From: Nemertoderma westbladi
Lineage: Eukaryota; Xenacoelomorpha; Nemertodermatida; Nemertodermatidae
Assembly (NCBI GenBank): GCA_032718475.1
Contig: JAUCBJ010000937.1
Span: 1 to 64,000 of the forward strand
Direction: 5' to 3'
Length of the DNA: 64,000 bases
Part shown: one piece after another, positions 1 to 10,716 of the stretch
Numbering within the stretch: position 1 is the first letter of the stretch
How the letters are laid out: every line of letters starts with the position of its first letter
Translations under genes and position numbers: made by a program
Notes under the pieces: model-generated
Told to the model about the DNA's origin: nothing
Database searches by the model: none
What the model saw: the letters and a program-made list of their open reading frames with translations, nothing else

Positions 1-1167
1 TTCCTCTATCCTTCTTTTCTTTATTTGTTCTTCTCGGACTCTAGTGAGGCGGAGTTTTTCATCACATTCAGCTTGGTTTGCAGCTAACATTTCGGCATCG
101 ATTGAGTCCAACACAAGCTTGGTTCCTTCACTATTAGGGGAAAGTCCAGACAGCCGTCTCCTCAACTCTTCGTCTCCTAGGAATCGCTGATAGTCGGACA
201 AATAAATGTCGATAGCGTCTCTAGTTCGCGGTTTCTCGGCGGCCTCTTCGCTTTCCGCTTGAGAAAGGGTGACATCAGTTGGTTCTTCATAGGTTGATCT
301 CTCAGCCAGCTGGGATTTCCACTGGGCCGTTTCCTGTACTTTGAGATCTACCCGATGTAGCCAAGTTTTGACAGCAACCTGCAGCGACGTGTCCTGTCTT
401 CTTTTGGAAGTTTCCTCAAAGGCTGAGAGGATTAGTCGTATGCGTAGGGTTCTTTCGCGTATTTGATATAGCAGCTCTTCCTGCTCTTGAGGTCCGTGAG
501 GTTGTCGAAACAGTTGTTCTTCCAATCGATCCAAGGATCCGAAGAATCCCTGCACATATCCTGCTGCCGACCTCTTCCAAACAGCTGGATCCATTGTATC
601 TTTAGCCACTCCCATCCTGTGTATATCTTCCCAAGTAGCCTCGGACAGATCCAACGGAAGTCCGAGTCCGGGAAAGTTCCATTGTGATTCAACAATAGAT
701 ATCAATTCTTCCCTGGCGTATCCCGCGTAATTATCTTGGGTCGCTCGCTTATTCTTCGCCCAGTCGGCTTGATGTTCCTCCACCGCAATGAATATAGTAG
801 TTAGCACTGCAGCAGGAAGAGTAAGAAGGGGGTCCGAGTAGACTGTATCAGCCATCTGCACTCCATGTTCGGGAGTCAGCTCTACAGTATCCGAACTGCT
901 GGAGCTATCGGGTCGCTGGGAAGTAGGTTCTTGACCAAGATGTTGCTGCGATAGGACAACTGCCTCTTGGTCCCGTTTTACCTGTGCCCGAGTGCCTATG
1001 ATGGACCTATGGTGGACTAGCCTAGGGTCTGATACTACTGGAGGGATGACCTTTTTTACAGTAGGAGGTGAGCCGAACTCCTTTCTTATTCGCTCCACAC
1101 TCCTATCTGAATCACAGATAGTTGTATCGATCAGACTGTCTGACAGGTTTTGCTGAGTGTCAGACAT
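1..1167 (-). CDS. Partial Gag-like or hypothetical ORF, open at the window edge
   Basis: An open frame begins at an ATG on the minus strand at 1167 and has no stop for 389 codons to position 1, so the protein is truncated by the window. The start is MSDTQQNLSD. The N-terminal ~140 residues are Ser/Thr/Asp-rich; the rest is predicted mostly helical, charged and rich in Glu, Gln and Arg, with Trp-containing stretches (for example ATWEDIHRMG). No domain is recognised with confidence. The coding stretch is clearly richer in GC than the AT-rich DNA upstream, which supports real coding. A capsid-like Gag of an LTR or related element is a reasonable inference, because an LTR-sized dispersed repeat lies upstream on the same strand at 3.0-3.7 kb. 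A host gene is equally possible. Confidence 0.5.
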   Translation of the reverse strand, partial: MSDTQQNLSDSLIDTTICDSDRSVERIRKEFGSPPTVKKVIPPVVSDPRLVHHRSIIGTRAQVKRDQEAVVLSQQHLGQEPTSQRPDSSSSSDTVELTPEHGVQMADTVYSDPLLTLPAAVLTTIFIAVEEHQADWAKNKRATQDNYAGYAREELISIVESQWNFPGLGLPLDLSEATWEDIHRMGVAKDTMDPAVWKRSAAGYVQGFFGSLDRLEEQLFRQPHGPQEQEELLYQIRERTLRIRLILSAFEETSKRRQDTSLQVAVKTWLHRVDLKVQETAQWKSQLAERSTYEEPTDVTLSQAESEEAAEKPRTRDAIDIYLSDYQRFLGDEELRRRLSGLSPNSEGTKLVLDSIDAEMLAANQAECDEKLRLTRVREEQIKKRRIEE

Positions 1168-3012
1168 GTTTAGCTATACAGTTGAAGGCTTACTGCTATA
1201 GTTACAGTTAAAGCAAGTCTAGTAATTCAGTATGACCACTGGCCTAGTACCGGTAATTTATTGCAGTATATTAGAATACCGGTATGCACTTATAATATAT
1301 ATAAGTATTGTAAACTAGGTTTGTCACAGAGTACCGGTATATAAATTTAGCACAGATATATATAAATATATAATAGGCCTATCTTGAATACCGGTATACA
1401 GCTTACACTTATAGTATATATAAGTATAATTATGAACTAGAATTAATTACAGAGTACCGGTATGATTTCAGCTCAAATTTATAGAAATAAATATAATAAG
1501 CCTATGGTAAGTACCGGTATGTCAATTATTTTTAGAATAATTGAATTCCTGAATATTTTAGGGTTACTTAGTTACTTTAACTTACTTTATTACCGTTATT
1601 TAAGCAGTAGTCCAACTGATAGTGAGACCTAGTTGTTGTATGGCAGGCCTACTATTTATAAATCGTTTGATTTGATTTATAATATTTATATACCCGTTTA
1701 AATGGGTTTTTTGTCAATATTTGAAATAAATGTTATTATTTCTGGGGGAGTCACTACACAGAAGCTGTGCGCTCTCAGTGAAGTGCTATTTATTTGACAC
1801 TAAAACTGATAATTCTAATTTACCTAAGTTACTTAATACTACAAATTACTTACTATACTGGTGAGATTAATTCTCTAATTAAACACAACAAAATATTACG
1901 TACGAAATTTTTAGGGTAATTTTACAGGAAGTCTACAAACCAGCCTAACAAAGGGTTAGAATTCTGGTTATTACAACGGACAGGGTACTACGGTATTTGA
2001 AATAATAAGTAGTAGTAAATATATTGTACTGTCCAGATAGGAAAATACCACCGCCTGACGACCTATAACCGTATCACTATAGGTACTACGTTATGTATCA
2101 CGGATTGTTCCTACCCAGAAGCTAATAGAGCTAACGAATGTGCCTATCAACCACTTTACAACACAAATATACTGCCTACACTAATTACTTCAGAAAGCAC
2201 TGTACACTAAACCCTAAATTAGGTACAAGTACCGGTATAACAAATAATCAGTAGTTAAATATACTTGAACAGTTAAAAGAACCACGGCATCTGCTGGAGT
2301 GACTAGAGCACAAAGTCACCAGTCTTGTCCTACGCCAAGCAGCCCGTGTAGTACCGGGGTTAATTTAACTATAACGGTATGTATAACAAGCACAATTACT
2401 GTAGGAATAAACTTGGGGACATGAATGTTGCGAATAATCGCATAAACTCTGAATAATAAATATTACGCTACCCGTACAGAATACTCAAACAAAATACAAA
2501 CTAAACGCTGGCAGACTACTATCAAGCCTAAACAAACTACAGTATGTGCGGATTCTGAAACTGTTAGTTAGTATGCGTTCTAACACGGTAGTACGACTTA
2601 TTCTTTAAGAGGGGATTGACCTTACCGCATATGGCTGCCCCAACTTACTAACGGCACTTGATCAGACAAACTCTACACACGCCGTAATCTCTCTAAACTC
2701 AACATAGTCAGACAGCAGCTCAGCCTACAATTATCTGAGCAATCTGAGCAGGGTCACACGCCTTCTGCTCAATATTAACTTACTAGGAAATAAAACTGAC
2801 AGAAATAGACCTAAGTAAAATCCCAATAAAAACCAGGCGTCCCCAATTTAATATCGAGACCTACCGGTATACAATAATCAAGATCGAATAATACTAATGT
2901 ACTTATACAGCAGTACCGGTTAGGACAGTTGGGCCTACAGACCTACAGAAGTACCGGTTACTACGGTATTTTGCAACCTTATTGCCTACTGCAATAAGAT
3001 CATAAACTGTTA
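1168..3012. other. AT-rich non-coding stretch with short duplications
   Basis: No supported gene. Between about 1274 and 1520 a unit of roughly 112-121 bp occurs about twice, each copy opening with an ACCGGTAT word followed by TATATATAAGTA-like sequence. TACCGGTA and AGGCCT palindromes are frequent. It could be the 5' leader of the minus-strand ORF. Confidence 0.5.
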
Positions 3013-3710
3013 CTGTTCGCGCTTTTGAAGACCTTTAGCAGTTTAACCTGCCAAAATTTATATGTCTTTTAGTTAATTAAAACACCTTTAGCATACGACA
3101 ATATTTTATGCTAATACGCAAAACATTAGCCGAAGTCAGCCCATGCGCGATCATTCACCCGATGGATCTACACCCGGGAGGCTGAATTCGGATGCTTAAA
3201 TTTTATTATTGCAGTGTAAGGTTGCAGCGTAAACTTACTGTATTATTCGACAGATCGTTAATAATTAATTCCTGACAGATATTATTGGCTTTCGGGAAAT
3301 ATTAACAGTTCCTTTAGGACGTGGCGCTCTATCTATTTAAACAGAACTAAGACTTATACTAAAACGCAACGATACCGCTTATGATTAAAGTATAAAGCGT
3401 ATTCTTTAGGAAATACTTTGTTACCAATCACAATCATACACACTATTCTGCCGACCGTCAGTATATTTGATCACACATAAAGAGAGCAGTAATTGACTCA
3501 TGTAGGGTCTACTAAATAACATTAGATTCAATACACACCACATTAATATAAATCGCAATTGTTATATATAGCCCGTCTCTCTAACCTGTAGTGTATCAAG
3601 AAAATTGGGAATTTTGGGTGATTTATCCGTATTCTCCAAAGAGCAATATTTCCATCAACAAATAGATACAATTAATAACTGACAGTAAAATAACAGTACA
3701 AACAATATGA
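3013..3710 (-). repeat. LTR-sized dispersed repeat, copy 1
   Basis: Read on the minus strand, this stretch matches 48.41-49.10 kb over about 690 bp with moderate divergence. Shared words include GACGGTCGGCAGA, GCGCCACGTCCTAAAGGAAC and TTAAACTGCTAAAGGTC. Both copies end at GCGCGAACA, a CA terminus such as LTRs have. I found no primer-binding site next to it, so 'LTR' is an inference from size, ending and its position upstream of a Gag-like ORF. Confidence 0.5.
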
Positions 3711-4149
3711 TTAATGCAGTTAAATTAAGTGAGTTAGTTAAGGTAACAGTTTATACTTTCGATAATTTAAGCAGTTTACTAGAGTTCTTCCCAAAAAGCC
3801 GGTGTTATGGCGAAAAATGGGAACATAACAACAGAATCATATGAAGAATCATATGACTGGAATAACTATACGAGGATACCAACTACCCTTATTCCACGAA
3901 GCCCCGTTCAACACAGAGGATGAGCATAGAGATAGGAAATTCAGTTCAGTAGCGCTAGGATAGGTCGAAATCAACGCCCACGCAAATTCTATTGGCCGAC
4001 ACGGACAGCAAGGCTTAGGCAACCTCCCTACGCTGGTTGGCCGATTAAACTGAGCCCAGATATCTCCACACAGCACATCAGCCAATAAGCTGGTAGCTTG
4101 CACTATTTTAGTTATAAATCCCTTTGAGAGTATTCTAGCGACCGGGGGG
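3711..4149. other. Unassigned spacer
   Basis: A 106-codon minus-strand ORF (3849-4169) is present, but I recognise no family and it ends in a poly-G/C tract at about 4142. It may be another element fragment. Nothing else is supported. Confidence 0.3.
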
Positions 4150-4296
4150 GAACTGGCCAGCAAAGGCAAACGTATCAGTTATCCCACAAAAGCTTTTACA
4201 GATTACCTGTGGTGTACCGCAAGGTAGTATATTAGGTCCTCTGCTTTTTGTATGCTATGTAAATGATATGATAAGTAGTATAGATCCCGATTTTAA
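4150..4296 (+). pseudogene. Jockey/CR1-like LINE reverse transcriptase, first fragment
   Basis: From about 4190 the plus strand encodes a typical non-LTR reverse transcriptase block, VPQGSILGPLLF, followed by the YVNDMISSI type of segment. The reading frame stops being LINE at the TTAA at 4293-4296, where the piggyBac element begins. The matching continuation, starting just before the YADD motif, resumes at 8834. Removing the transposon and one TTAA leaves the LINE frame continuous, so this is one LINE split by a later insertion. The 5' part of the element is missing. Confidence 0.85.
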
Positions 4297-4499
4297 GGGG
4301 GGGGTACACCATTTTCGGACAACTCTTCGATTTATCACTCTCAGCGTTTCAAAATTGGTTGATTTTGGCTAAAATTTGGCATATAGGTGCCTAAGATGCT
4401 ATTCTACATGACAGGTCAGAAATTTTTTTTTTTTCGCTATTTAACCCTTTAGGTACTGAATATTCCCAAATAACATATAGTAATGCGCTGAAAATTTTT

Positions 4500-5560
4500 A
4501 CAAATTAGAGCTGCCTTTGTCTGTTTGTCAGTTTGTCTGTTAAAAACTAAGTAAGCGAATCGTCATCCTGAAATTTTCGCTTTGGGGGTTTTAAAGATCG
4601 GTGATTCCATTTCTGATGTTAGTTTTTCCGTTTATCGAAATCTACACAGTCTGTTTGTCTGTTTGTCCGTCTTTCTGTCAGTTTGTCTGTCAAAAATTAA
4701 GAAAGCATACGATCAATCGGAAATTTTGGCTATGGGGTTTTCTTGGACGGTGATTTCATTTCTGATGTCAATTTTTACGTTTAACGAAATCTACACTGTC
4801 TGTTTGTCCGTCTGTCTGTCAGTTTGTCTGTCAAAAACAAGAAAGCATACGATCCACCGGAAATTTTGGCTATGGGGGTTTTCTTGGACGGTGATTTCAT
4901 TTCTGATGTCAGTTTTTATGTTTAACGAAATCTACACTGTCTGTTTGTCTGTTTGTCCGTCTTTCTGTCAGTTTGTCTGTCAAAAATTAAGAAAGCATAC
5001 GATCAACCGGAAATTTTGGGTATGGGGTTTTCTTGGACGGTGATTTCATTTCTGATGTCAATTTTCACGTTTAACGAAATCTACACTGTCTGTTTGTCCG
5101 TCTGTCTGTCAGTTTGTCTGTCAAAAACTAAGAAAGCATACGATCAACCGGAAATTTTGGCTATTGGGGTTTTCTTGGACGGTGATTTCATTTCTGATGT
5201 CAATTTTCATGTTTAACGAAATCTACACTGTCTGTTTGTCCGTCTGTCTGTCAGTTTGTCTGTCAAAAACTAAGAAAGCATACGATCAACCGGAAATTTT
5301 GGCTATGGGGGTTTTCTTGGACGGTGATTTCATTTCTGATGTCAGTTTTTACGTTTAACGAAATCTACACTGTCTGTTTGTCCGTCTTTCTGTCAGTTTG
5401 TCTGTCAAAAACTAAGAAAGCATACGATCAAGCGGAAATTTTGGCTATGGTGTTTTCTTGGACGGTGATTTCATTTCTGATGTCAGTTTTTACGTTTGAC
5501 GAAATCTACAATATATCTTTGTCCGCCTTTCTGTCAGTTTGTCTGCCAAAAATTGAGAAG
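4500..5560. repeat. 142-bp tandem repeat inside piggyBac
   Basis: The landmark AAATCTACAC recurs at about 4638, 4787, 4927, 5077, 5219, 5361 and 5502, giving a period of 140-142 bp; two units are 149-150 bp because of an extra CTGTTTGT. Each unit contains a pyrimidine-rich run of TCTGTTTG/TCTGTCAG words and then an AAGAAAGCATACGATCAACC-like stretch. Several long overlapping ORFs arise only from this periodicity and are not genes. Confidence 0.92.
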
Positions 5561-5669
5561 GTATGCCAACCATCCAAAAAAACTACAAAAAACATAATGG
5601 TAGATGCACTTACAATTTCCATTTATTCTTATTGAAATTATATAGAAATTATAATTATATTATTATTGT

Positions 5670-7190
5670 TCATTTGTGGTCCCACTTGGCGATACACCCA
5701 TGGCATAGGCTTGGCTTTGAAGGGCACATTGGGCAATGGAAGCGGGTCAGCCGAATACGCCTGCCATTCGCGTAGCAAACTCGGCATCGACGACGTGGTT
5801 TCGCGGCTTTATCCGTTGGGGGGATGAACGTGACGGCGTGCACGGGCTTTGATGATGTTGATGCTGAATCAATAAGCTTCAACCGTTTCCTACTATGCTT
5901 CGGACCATCTGACTTCATATTTGTCAGAATTGTTATAACTTTCTTCAGAAAGGGAAGTAACTGTAGCTTTCCTTTTTGGTTTCCGTTATTCTTCCTTTTA
6001 TAGATCAAGAATGAGTTTACCACCAACCTAGCAATCAGGTTTATTCCAACTTTCTTAAACCACGCATGCGATTTTCGAACTGGATTGAATGACTTTATAA
6101 TTGAGTCTTGTATATCGACACCTCCCATAAACTTGTTATAGTTATTTATTACAGTTGGTTTCTCGAATTCTGTTGGATCTCCAGTCTTCTTTGCATACCT
6201 GGTCTTTGTTACCATTGACGAATCATCAACCGTCGAAACCATGTACACATCCCTCTTGTCTGTAAATTTCACAGCCAATAACTTATTGCCACAATAACTA
6301 AACTTTGAAGAGATCGGAGTTTGTTTAAATTCTTTCAGTTCTTGTGGTATACCACGATCTACTCGAATAGTTCCTCTCGAGCCAGTTTCCTTGGTAAGGA
6401 GAAAGCGGGCTAATCGTACACTATAGTACCAGTTATCAACATTAACTGTATACCCCTTCCCGAACATATCAGATTCCTCTAATAGTAACGCTACAACGTT
6501 CTCGCTCTTTGAAAGTTTTGGATCAGCTTCTACCTGTGGTAAAGCGGACTCACTCCCGTAGTAACATCGAGCACGAATTAAGAAGCCATTTGCATCGCAT
6601 AAAATGAATGACTTAATTCCAAACCGAGCGCGCTTGGTTTTGATATACTGCTTGAAACTCAAGCGACCTTTGTGAAGAAGAAGTGCCTCGTCGACGGACA
6701 GGTTCTCATCTGGGGTGTAGCAGGAACAAATAGAATTTACAATCGCGAAGAAATCATTAACTCGAGTATCGCGCTTCATTGGTTCATAATTCCCTGGATC
6801 GGAAAACCGAATATACTTTAGCAAGATTAGATAACGATCACGTGAAAGGGAATCCGCTCTTGTAAAAAATGGTGTTGCCATCATTGCAGTTGTATCACAT
6901 TCCCAATACGATCTAATACTTGGTTTACGAATTATCCCCATCAATAATGTGAGCCCAACAAACTTCCGTATTTCATCTGCATTAGTTGCTTTCCACTTTT
7001 TCGGCGTCTTTCCTGCAGCTAAGTTTGATTCTCCAAATTTTTTGAAATCTATTTCCGCTCGTTTATTAGTCCATACAGCCAAACTCTCGAATAATGTAAC
7101 TGGCAAAAACACATTGAAAAAATCTTCTTCCTCGAAGTCAGATGTATCTACATTGAGACCAACAGTTTCCTTAAATGTAAATCGATCCAC
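5670..7190 (-). CDS. piggyBac transposase, main exon
   Basis: The product excises and inserts the surrounding element at TTAA. The frame encodes about 506 residues, in the range of the catalytic part of piggyBac proteins. The DDE/D catalytic triad is visible as D167 (LSVDEALL), D252 (VNVDNWYY) and D359 (FMGGVDIQD). The C-terminal tail has a basic stretch and then a cysteine-rich zinc domain (CRVC, CPMC, CHGC), typical of the family. The frame is open upstream of 7190 to a TAG near 7253, and no good ATG begins it, so the true N terminus probably comes from a spliced upstream exon (see 7713-7973). No stop or frameshift breaks the domain. Confidence 0.93.
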   Translation of the reverse strand: MDRFTFKETVGLNVDTSDFEEEDFFNVFLPVTLFESLAVWTNKRAEIDFKKFGESNLAAGKTPKKWKATNADEIRKFVGLTLLMGIIRKPSIRSYWECDTTAMMATPFFTRADSLSRDRYLILLKYIRFSDPGNYEPMKRDTRVNDFFAIVNSICSCYTPDENLSVDEALLLHKGRLSFKQYIKTKRARFGIKSFILCDANGFLIRARCYYGSESALPQVEADPKLSKSENVVALLLEESDMFGKGYTVNVDNWYYSVRLARFLLTKETGSRGTIRVDRGIPQELKEFKQTPISSKFSYCGNKLLAVKFTDKRDVYMVSTVDDSSMVTKTRYAKKTGDPTEFEKPTVINNYNKFMGGVDIQDSIIKSFNPVRKSHAWFKKVGINLIARLVVNSFLIYKRKNNGNQKGKLQLLPFLKKVITILTNMKSDGPKHSRKRLKLIDSASTSSKPVHAVTFIPPTDKAAKPRRRCRVCYANGRRIRLTRFHCPMCPSKPSLCHGCIAKWDHK

Positions 7191-7712
7191 ATTATAGGTA
7201 TCACTTGATTCTATAAACGAGAATAGGCCTATCCTGTTTAAGCCCTACATATAATAATATTTGATTTATGAAATGACATATAACCTGCAGGTTACGGTAT
7301 AGTGGCGGCCTCAAAGATTAGGCCTATCTTTCCACTGTTTTATGAGTATTTTCGTGTAGTGTTTTGGTTAGAGTTAGTTTTTAGAGTTAGAGTCAAGCCT
7401 CAACCCTAACTAAAACTACCGGTATGCCATGGCCCAAGGGTGACCCTAACCCTAAGTAATACTGGCAATCTAAAGTGAAGTTATAGGCCTAGCCTAATTA
7501 CTGGTAACTGACCTTCAGACCTTGGCCTATGGCAATAAATGTCCAAAATCCCGCTAAATTTAATAAATTATATTTGAGCATGTACTGTATATGGTTGAGG
7601 CATGACCAACTAACCCTACCCAGATCCTATTTTGAAAAAAAATTAAATTTTTGTCAATAATCAAAACACTAAACCAATACATAGGCCTACAATAGGCCTA
7701 AACTGACTACCA

Positions 7713-7973
7713 CTACCGGTACCAGATGACAGACTGGCAGGTGTAGAATGTTGGGGCTGAAACAGGATAGAGCCCTATAAATTTCCAAAGTTCGGCGTGG
7801 TTTGGAATGGCACGTTCAGCTTCATTTGGATCACAATCGCTCTCGCCCTCATCACTGCTACCACTACCGGTATCATTGAAACCTGAACTATCCTCGGCCT
7901 CGGGCTCATCCTCAGATTCATCACTAGCGAACCCATAGTATGTGGGCGGAGCTCTAACTCTCCTGGGATACAT
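7713..7973 (-). CDS. Probable N-terminal exon of the piggyBac transposase
   Basis: This minus-strand frame starts with MYPRRVRAPP and has a strongly acidic run (SDESEDEPEAEDSSG), like the acidic N termini of piggyBac transposases. It lies just upstream of the main exon within the same element. A GT donor near its end and an AG acceptor between about 7200 and 7260 would join the two. I could not fix the exact splice pair, so the last residues of this ORF may be intronic. Confidence 0.5.
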   Translation of the reverse strand: MYPRRVRAPPTYYGFASDESEDEPEAEDSSGFNDTGSGSSDEGESDCDPNEAERAIPNHAELWKFIGLYPVSAPTFYTCQSVIWYR

Positions 7974-8833
7974 TACTGGTAGGCCTACAACAAAACTATA
8001 CCTTTACACTATGACATGTTACTGTACCTACCGTACCGGTATGGTAAGAGTCACATATCTGCCAGTCAGGTGCAGTAAACTGGTACCGGTATCTAAAAAG
8101 ATGTCCCTTGATGCACTAATAATATAGCAGAGTGCTTAGAAACGCACTAAAGGTGAATAGAATAGCATAGGGTAACATTTAAAAGCATGGATCACCTGTA
8201 TGATACATAGCGCTCTAGCAGACCATTGCTTATGTATCACATGGGTGATCCATAGTACCTAAAGGGTTAATATTAGTTAATACTAGTTAACAACAAAAAA
8301 AACTTGGTTGCGCTTAAAACCCTAAGGCTTTTACAGTTTTGAATCTAATCACATGAAAGTTTTTTTATATGATAGATCAAAGATGGGGCAACATAACTAT
8401 CAGGCGAAATTTTGTTAAAATAATTCTGCACCGCTAGGTGGCGCTGCAAATTTATGCAAATTTTTAGGTTTTTTATAAATAGTATTAAATTTTATTAACA
8501 AAAAATTTCGAAAAGTTGCCTGATACTTTTATGCAGGGTGGCTATCTAGACACCCACAGGAAGTTTCAGACTAATTACTCAAAATTTGTAGAAGTAGTAG
8601 GGTTTTGAAGTTGACAATTTCATGAAAAAAATATTTGGAGATAATCGACCTTTCATTATACATAGTAATAGTAATTTCAATAGGATTCCGTAAATGGAAA
8701 TTTACATAACTTGAAAACTAAACGAGCTATTAAATAGCGGTTTTCAGATTTGGAAACACCATTCAATGGTGCATTATAATAGACCATAAAAAAAATTTAG
8801 ACATATTTTGGACCAAAATGGTGTACCCCCCCC

Positions 8834-10043
8834 TTAAACTCATTTTATATGCCGACGACAGTGCTCTTATTTTCTCTCATAAAGATCCTATCCATATTTC
8901 CCAAAAGTTAAGTGCAGTTCTAGAATCCTGTAATGAGTGGTTGGTTGATAATAAGCTATCCATTCACTACGGTAAAACTGAAAGTATTTTGTTTGGTTCC
9001 AAAAGAAAGTTAAAGAAGGTAACTAAGTTTGAAGTCACTAGTAATGGACATAAGATTGAAAATAAAAAGGAAGTTAAATATTTAGGCGCCACATTGGATA
9101 ACTGCTTATCAGGAGAAAGTACAGTGAAAAATATTTTCTCGAAAGTTAACAGTAGGCTTAGGTTTCTATACAGAAATAAAAATAGTTTAAACACCGACTC
9201 CCGCAAGTTACTTTGCTCTTCTTTAATACAGTGTCACATGGACTATGCGTGCTCTTCTTGGTATGAAGGCTTAACCAAACAGCTTAAATGTAAATTACAA
9301 GTAGCTCAGAATAAAGTAGTACGATTTATTAAAGACTACAAACCTAGGCACCACCTAACTCCAGATGACTTTTCTGAATCTGGACTACTTAACTTAGATA
9401 GTAGAGTTAAGCAGCTACGCCTTAACCATGTGCATAAAGTGTATAATGGTAAATGTCCCAATTACCTAAAACAAAAATTCAACAGAGTACGCGATACACA
9501 CTCTTACAGTACCAGAGCTAGTGCTTCAAACTTCTACCTCCCGAATTGTAAATCCTTCGAATCGGATACTTTCTTTTTTAACGGCATAAAAAATTGGAAC
9601 GCTCTGCCTAATGAAATTAAAAACCTAAATAATCAACATTCTTTTAAATCTGCAGTTAAATCTCACCTCCGTGTGCAATGTAAAAATAGGTACAATAGTC
9701 CTACAGTAAGTTATTAGTTTATTAATTATTTACTATTTATACTGTAATTACGTTTTATAATAAATTGTTCTGTACATTACATCTTTATCGTTGAGTCGGG
9801 CATTGTCACGCTCTCGGTAAAGTTGTACATGTACATATTGTAATTACGTTTTATATTGGTTTTAGGTTAGCGTAGTGTAATATTGTATTTGTAACCAAGT
9901 AACATAAAGGACCCCCTTGGAAATAAGCTGCAAAGCTTTAGGGGTAATCCTATATGTTATGTTGGACAATACCTTTATACCGGTATATTGTTTGGTGTAT
10001 TTGTTATTGTTTTTACATAATGTATAAATAAATCTATCTATCT
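8834..10043 (+). pseudogene. Jockey/CR1-like LINE reverse transcriptase, second fragment, and 3' UTR
   Basis: The coding part runs from 8834 to a stop at 9717, about 295 codons. It starts at the palm motif LYADDSALIF, continues through the thumb and ends with the usual tail (NWNALPNEIKNL). About 320 bp of 3' UTR follow and close with a short TCTA repeat (AAATCTATCTATCTA), a tail common in CR1/L2-like LINEs. It is the continuation of 4150-4296. Shadow frames on the opposite strand are not genes. Confidence 0.88.
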
Positions 10044-10716
10044 AATGACTTCCCAGTTGCTGAGATTAATAAATTAATACATAAAGTACTACACAGTGTA
10101 ACCACACATAACACGCCCACGCAATATAACAGCAATAGTAATGCTGCCCCCACCGGAGCCCCTGTTCCTCTAGTTATACCGTTCGTTAACCAACACCTGC
10201 GTAGACACGCCCAGCAAATCGTTAATGGGAAGCATTAACACCTTACGCACCAACATACGGCTAGTCAGTAAACCGGGCCCCAAACTTAAACAACTGTTAG
10301 TTCGGGCTAGCTTAACTGGAGACCCATGCCCCACCCCACGCAATACCATTTGTTATACGTGTAATAACGGTCCGAAAGACTGTATGGTGAGGAATGTGGT
10401 GTACGAGATCGTTTGCAACCTATGTATTAGTCGCGTCACCAACTACATAGGCGAGACAGTAGGACCCATACGGGAACGTATCAACAGACATCGTAACTCT
10501 GTACGCGGTGGAAACCGTAAAGAAGCCATCGGCCAACACTTCCTGGATAAACACCCTGGACATGCCAATCACCCACAACCCTTCAAAATACTAAAATAAG
10601 CGAAAAACATTTTATTACGCATGAGCACCCCACACTAAACACACAATACATACCCACACACAACACTGGTTGGTAAGCGTTTTGGAAGTTGTCTCACATA
10701 AACAAAAGATGAAAAA
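10044..10716 (+). pseudogene. Penelope-like element fragment with GIY-YIG endonuclease
   Basis: The region encodes the end of a Penelope-like retroelement. The frame starting at 10044 (NDFPVAEINK) gives the RT-to-endonuclease connector and reaches a stop at about 10234; the ORF from 10225 to 10599 continues it in another frame, so one frameshift separates them. The second part has paired Cys (CYTCNNGPKDC), then VYEIVCNLC and YIGETVGPIRERINRHRNSV, the GIY-YIG core with the linker motifs of the EN-bearing Penelope/Neptune type. The RT domain is missing (5' truncation). The remaining ~115 bp is probably its 3' UTR. It sits directly between two LINE copies. Confidence 0.8.

Larger units (their letters stand above)
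4297..8833 (-). mobile_element. Complete piggyBac DNA transposon inserted in a LINE
   Basis: The element is 4537 bp and is flanked by TTAA at 4293-4296 and 8834-8837, the target duplication of piggyBac. Its ends are inverted repeats of 19 identical bases: eight G then TACACCATTTT, with the right end as the reverse complement. It carries a piggyBac transposase on the minus strand with all three catalytic Asp. It also holds a 142-bp tandem repeat of about seven units and long AT-rich subterminal arms. It may be autonomous, since its ends match well and the main ORF is open. Confidence 0.93.

Noticed and set aside
4582-5635. Overlapping plus-strand ORFs rich in CLSVCLS
   Set aside because: They follow the 142-bp repeat in several frames at once and lie inside the piggyBac element; not genes.
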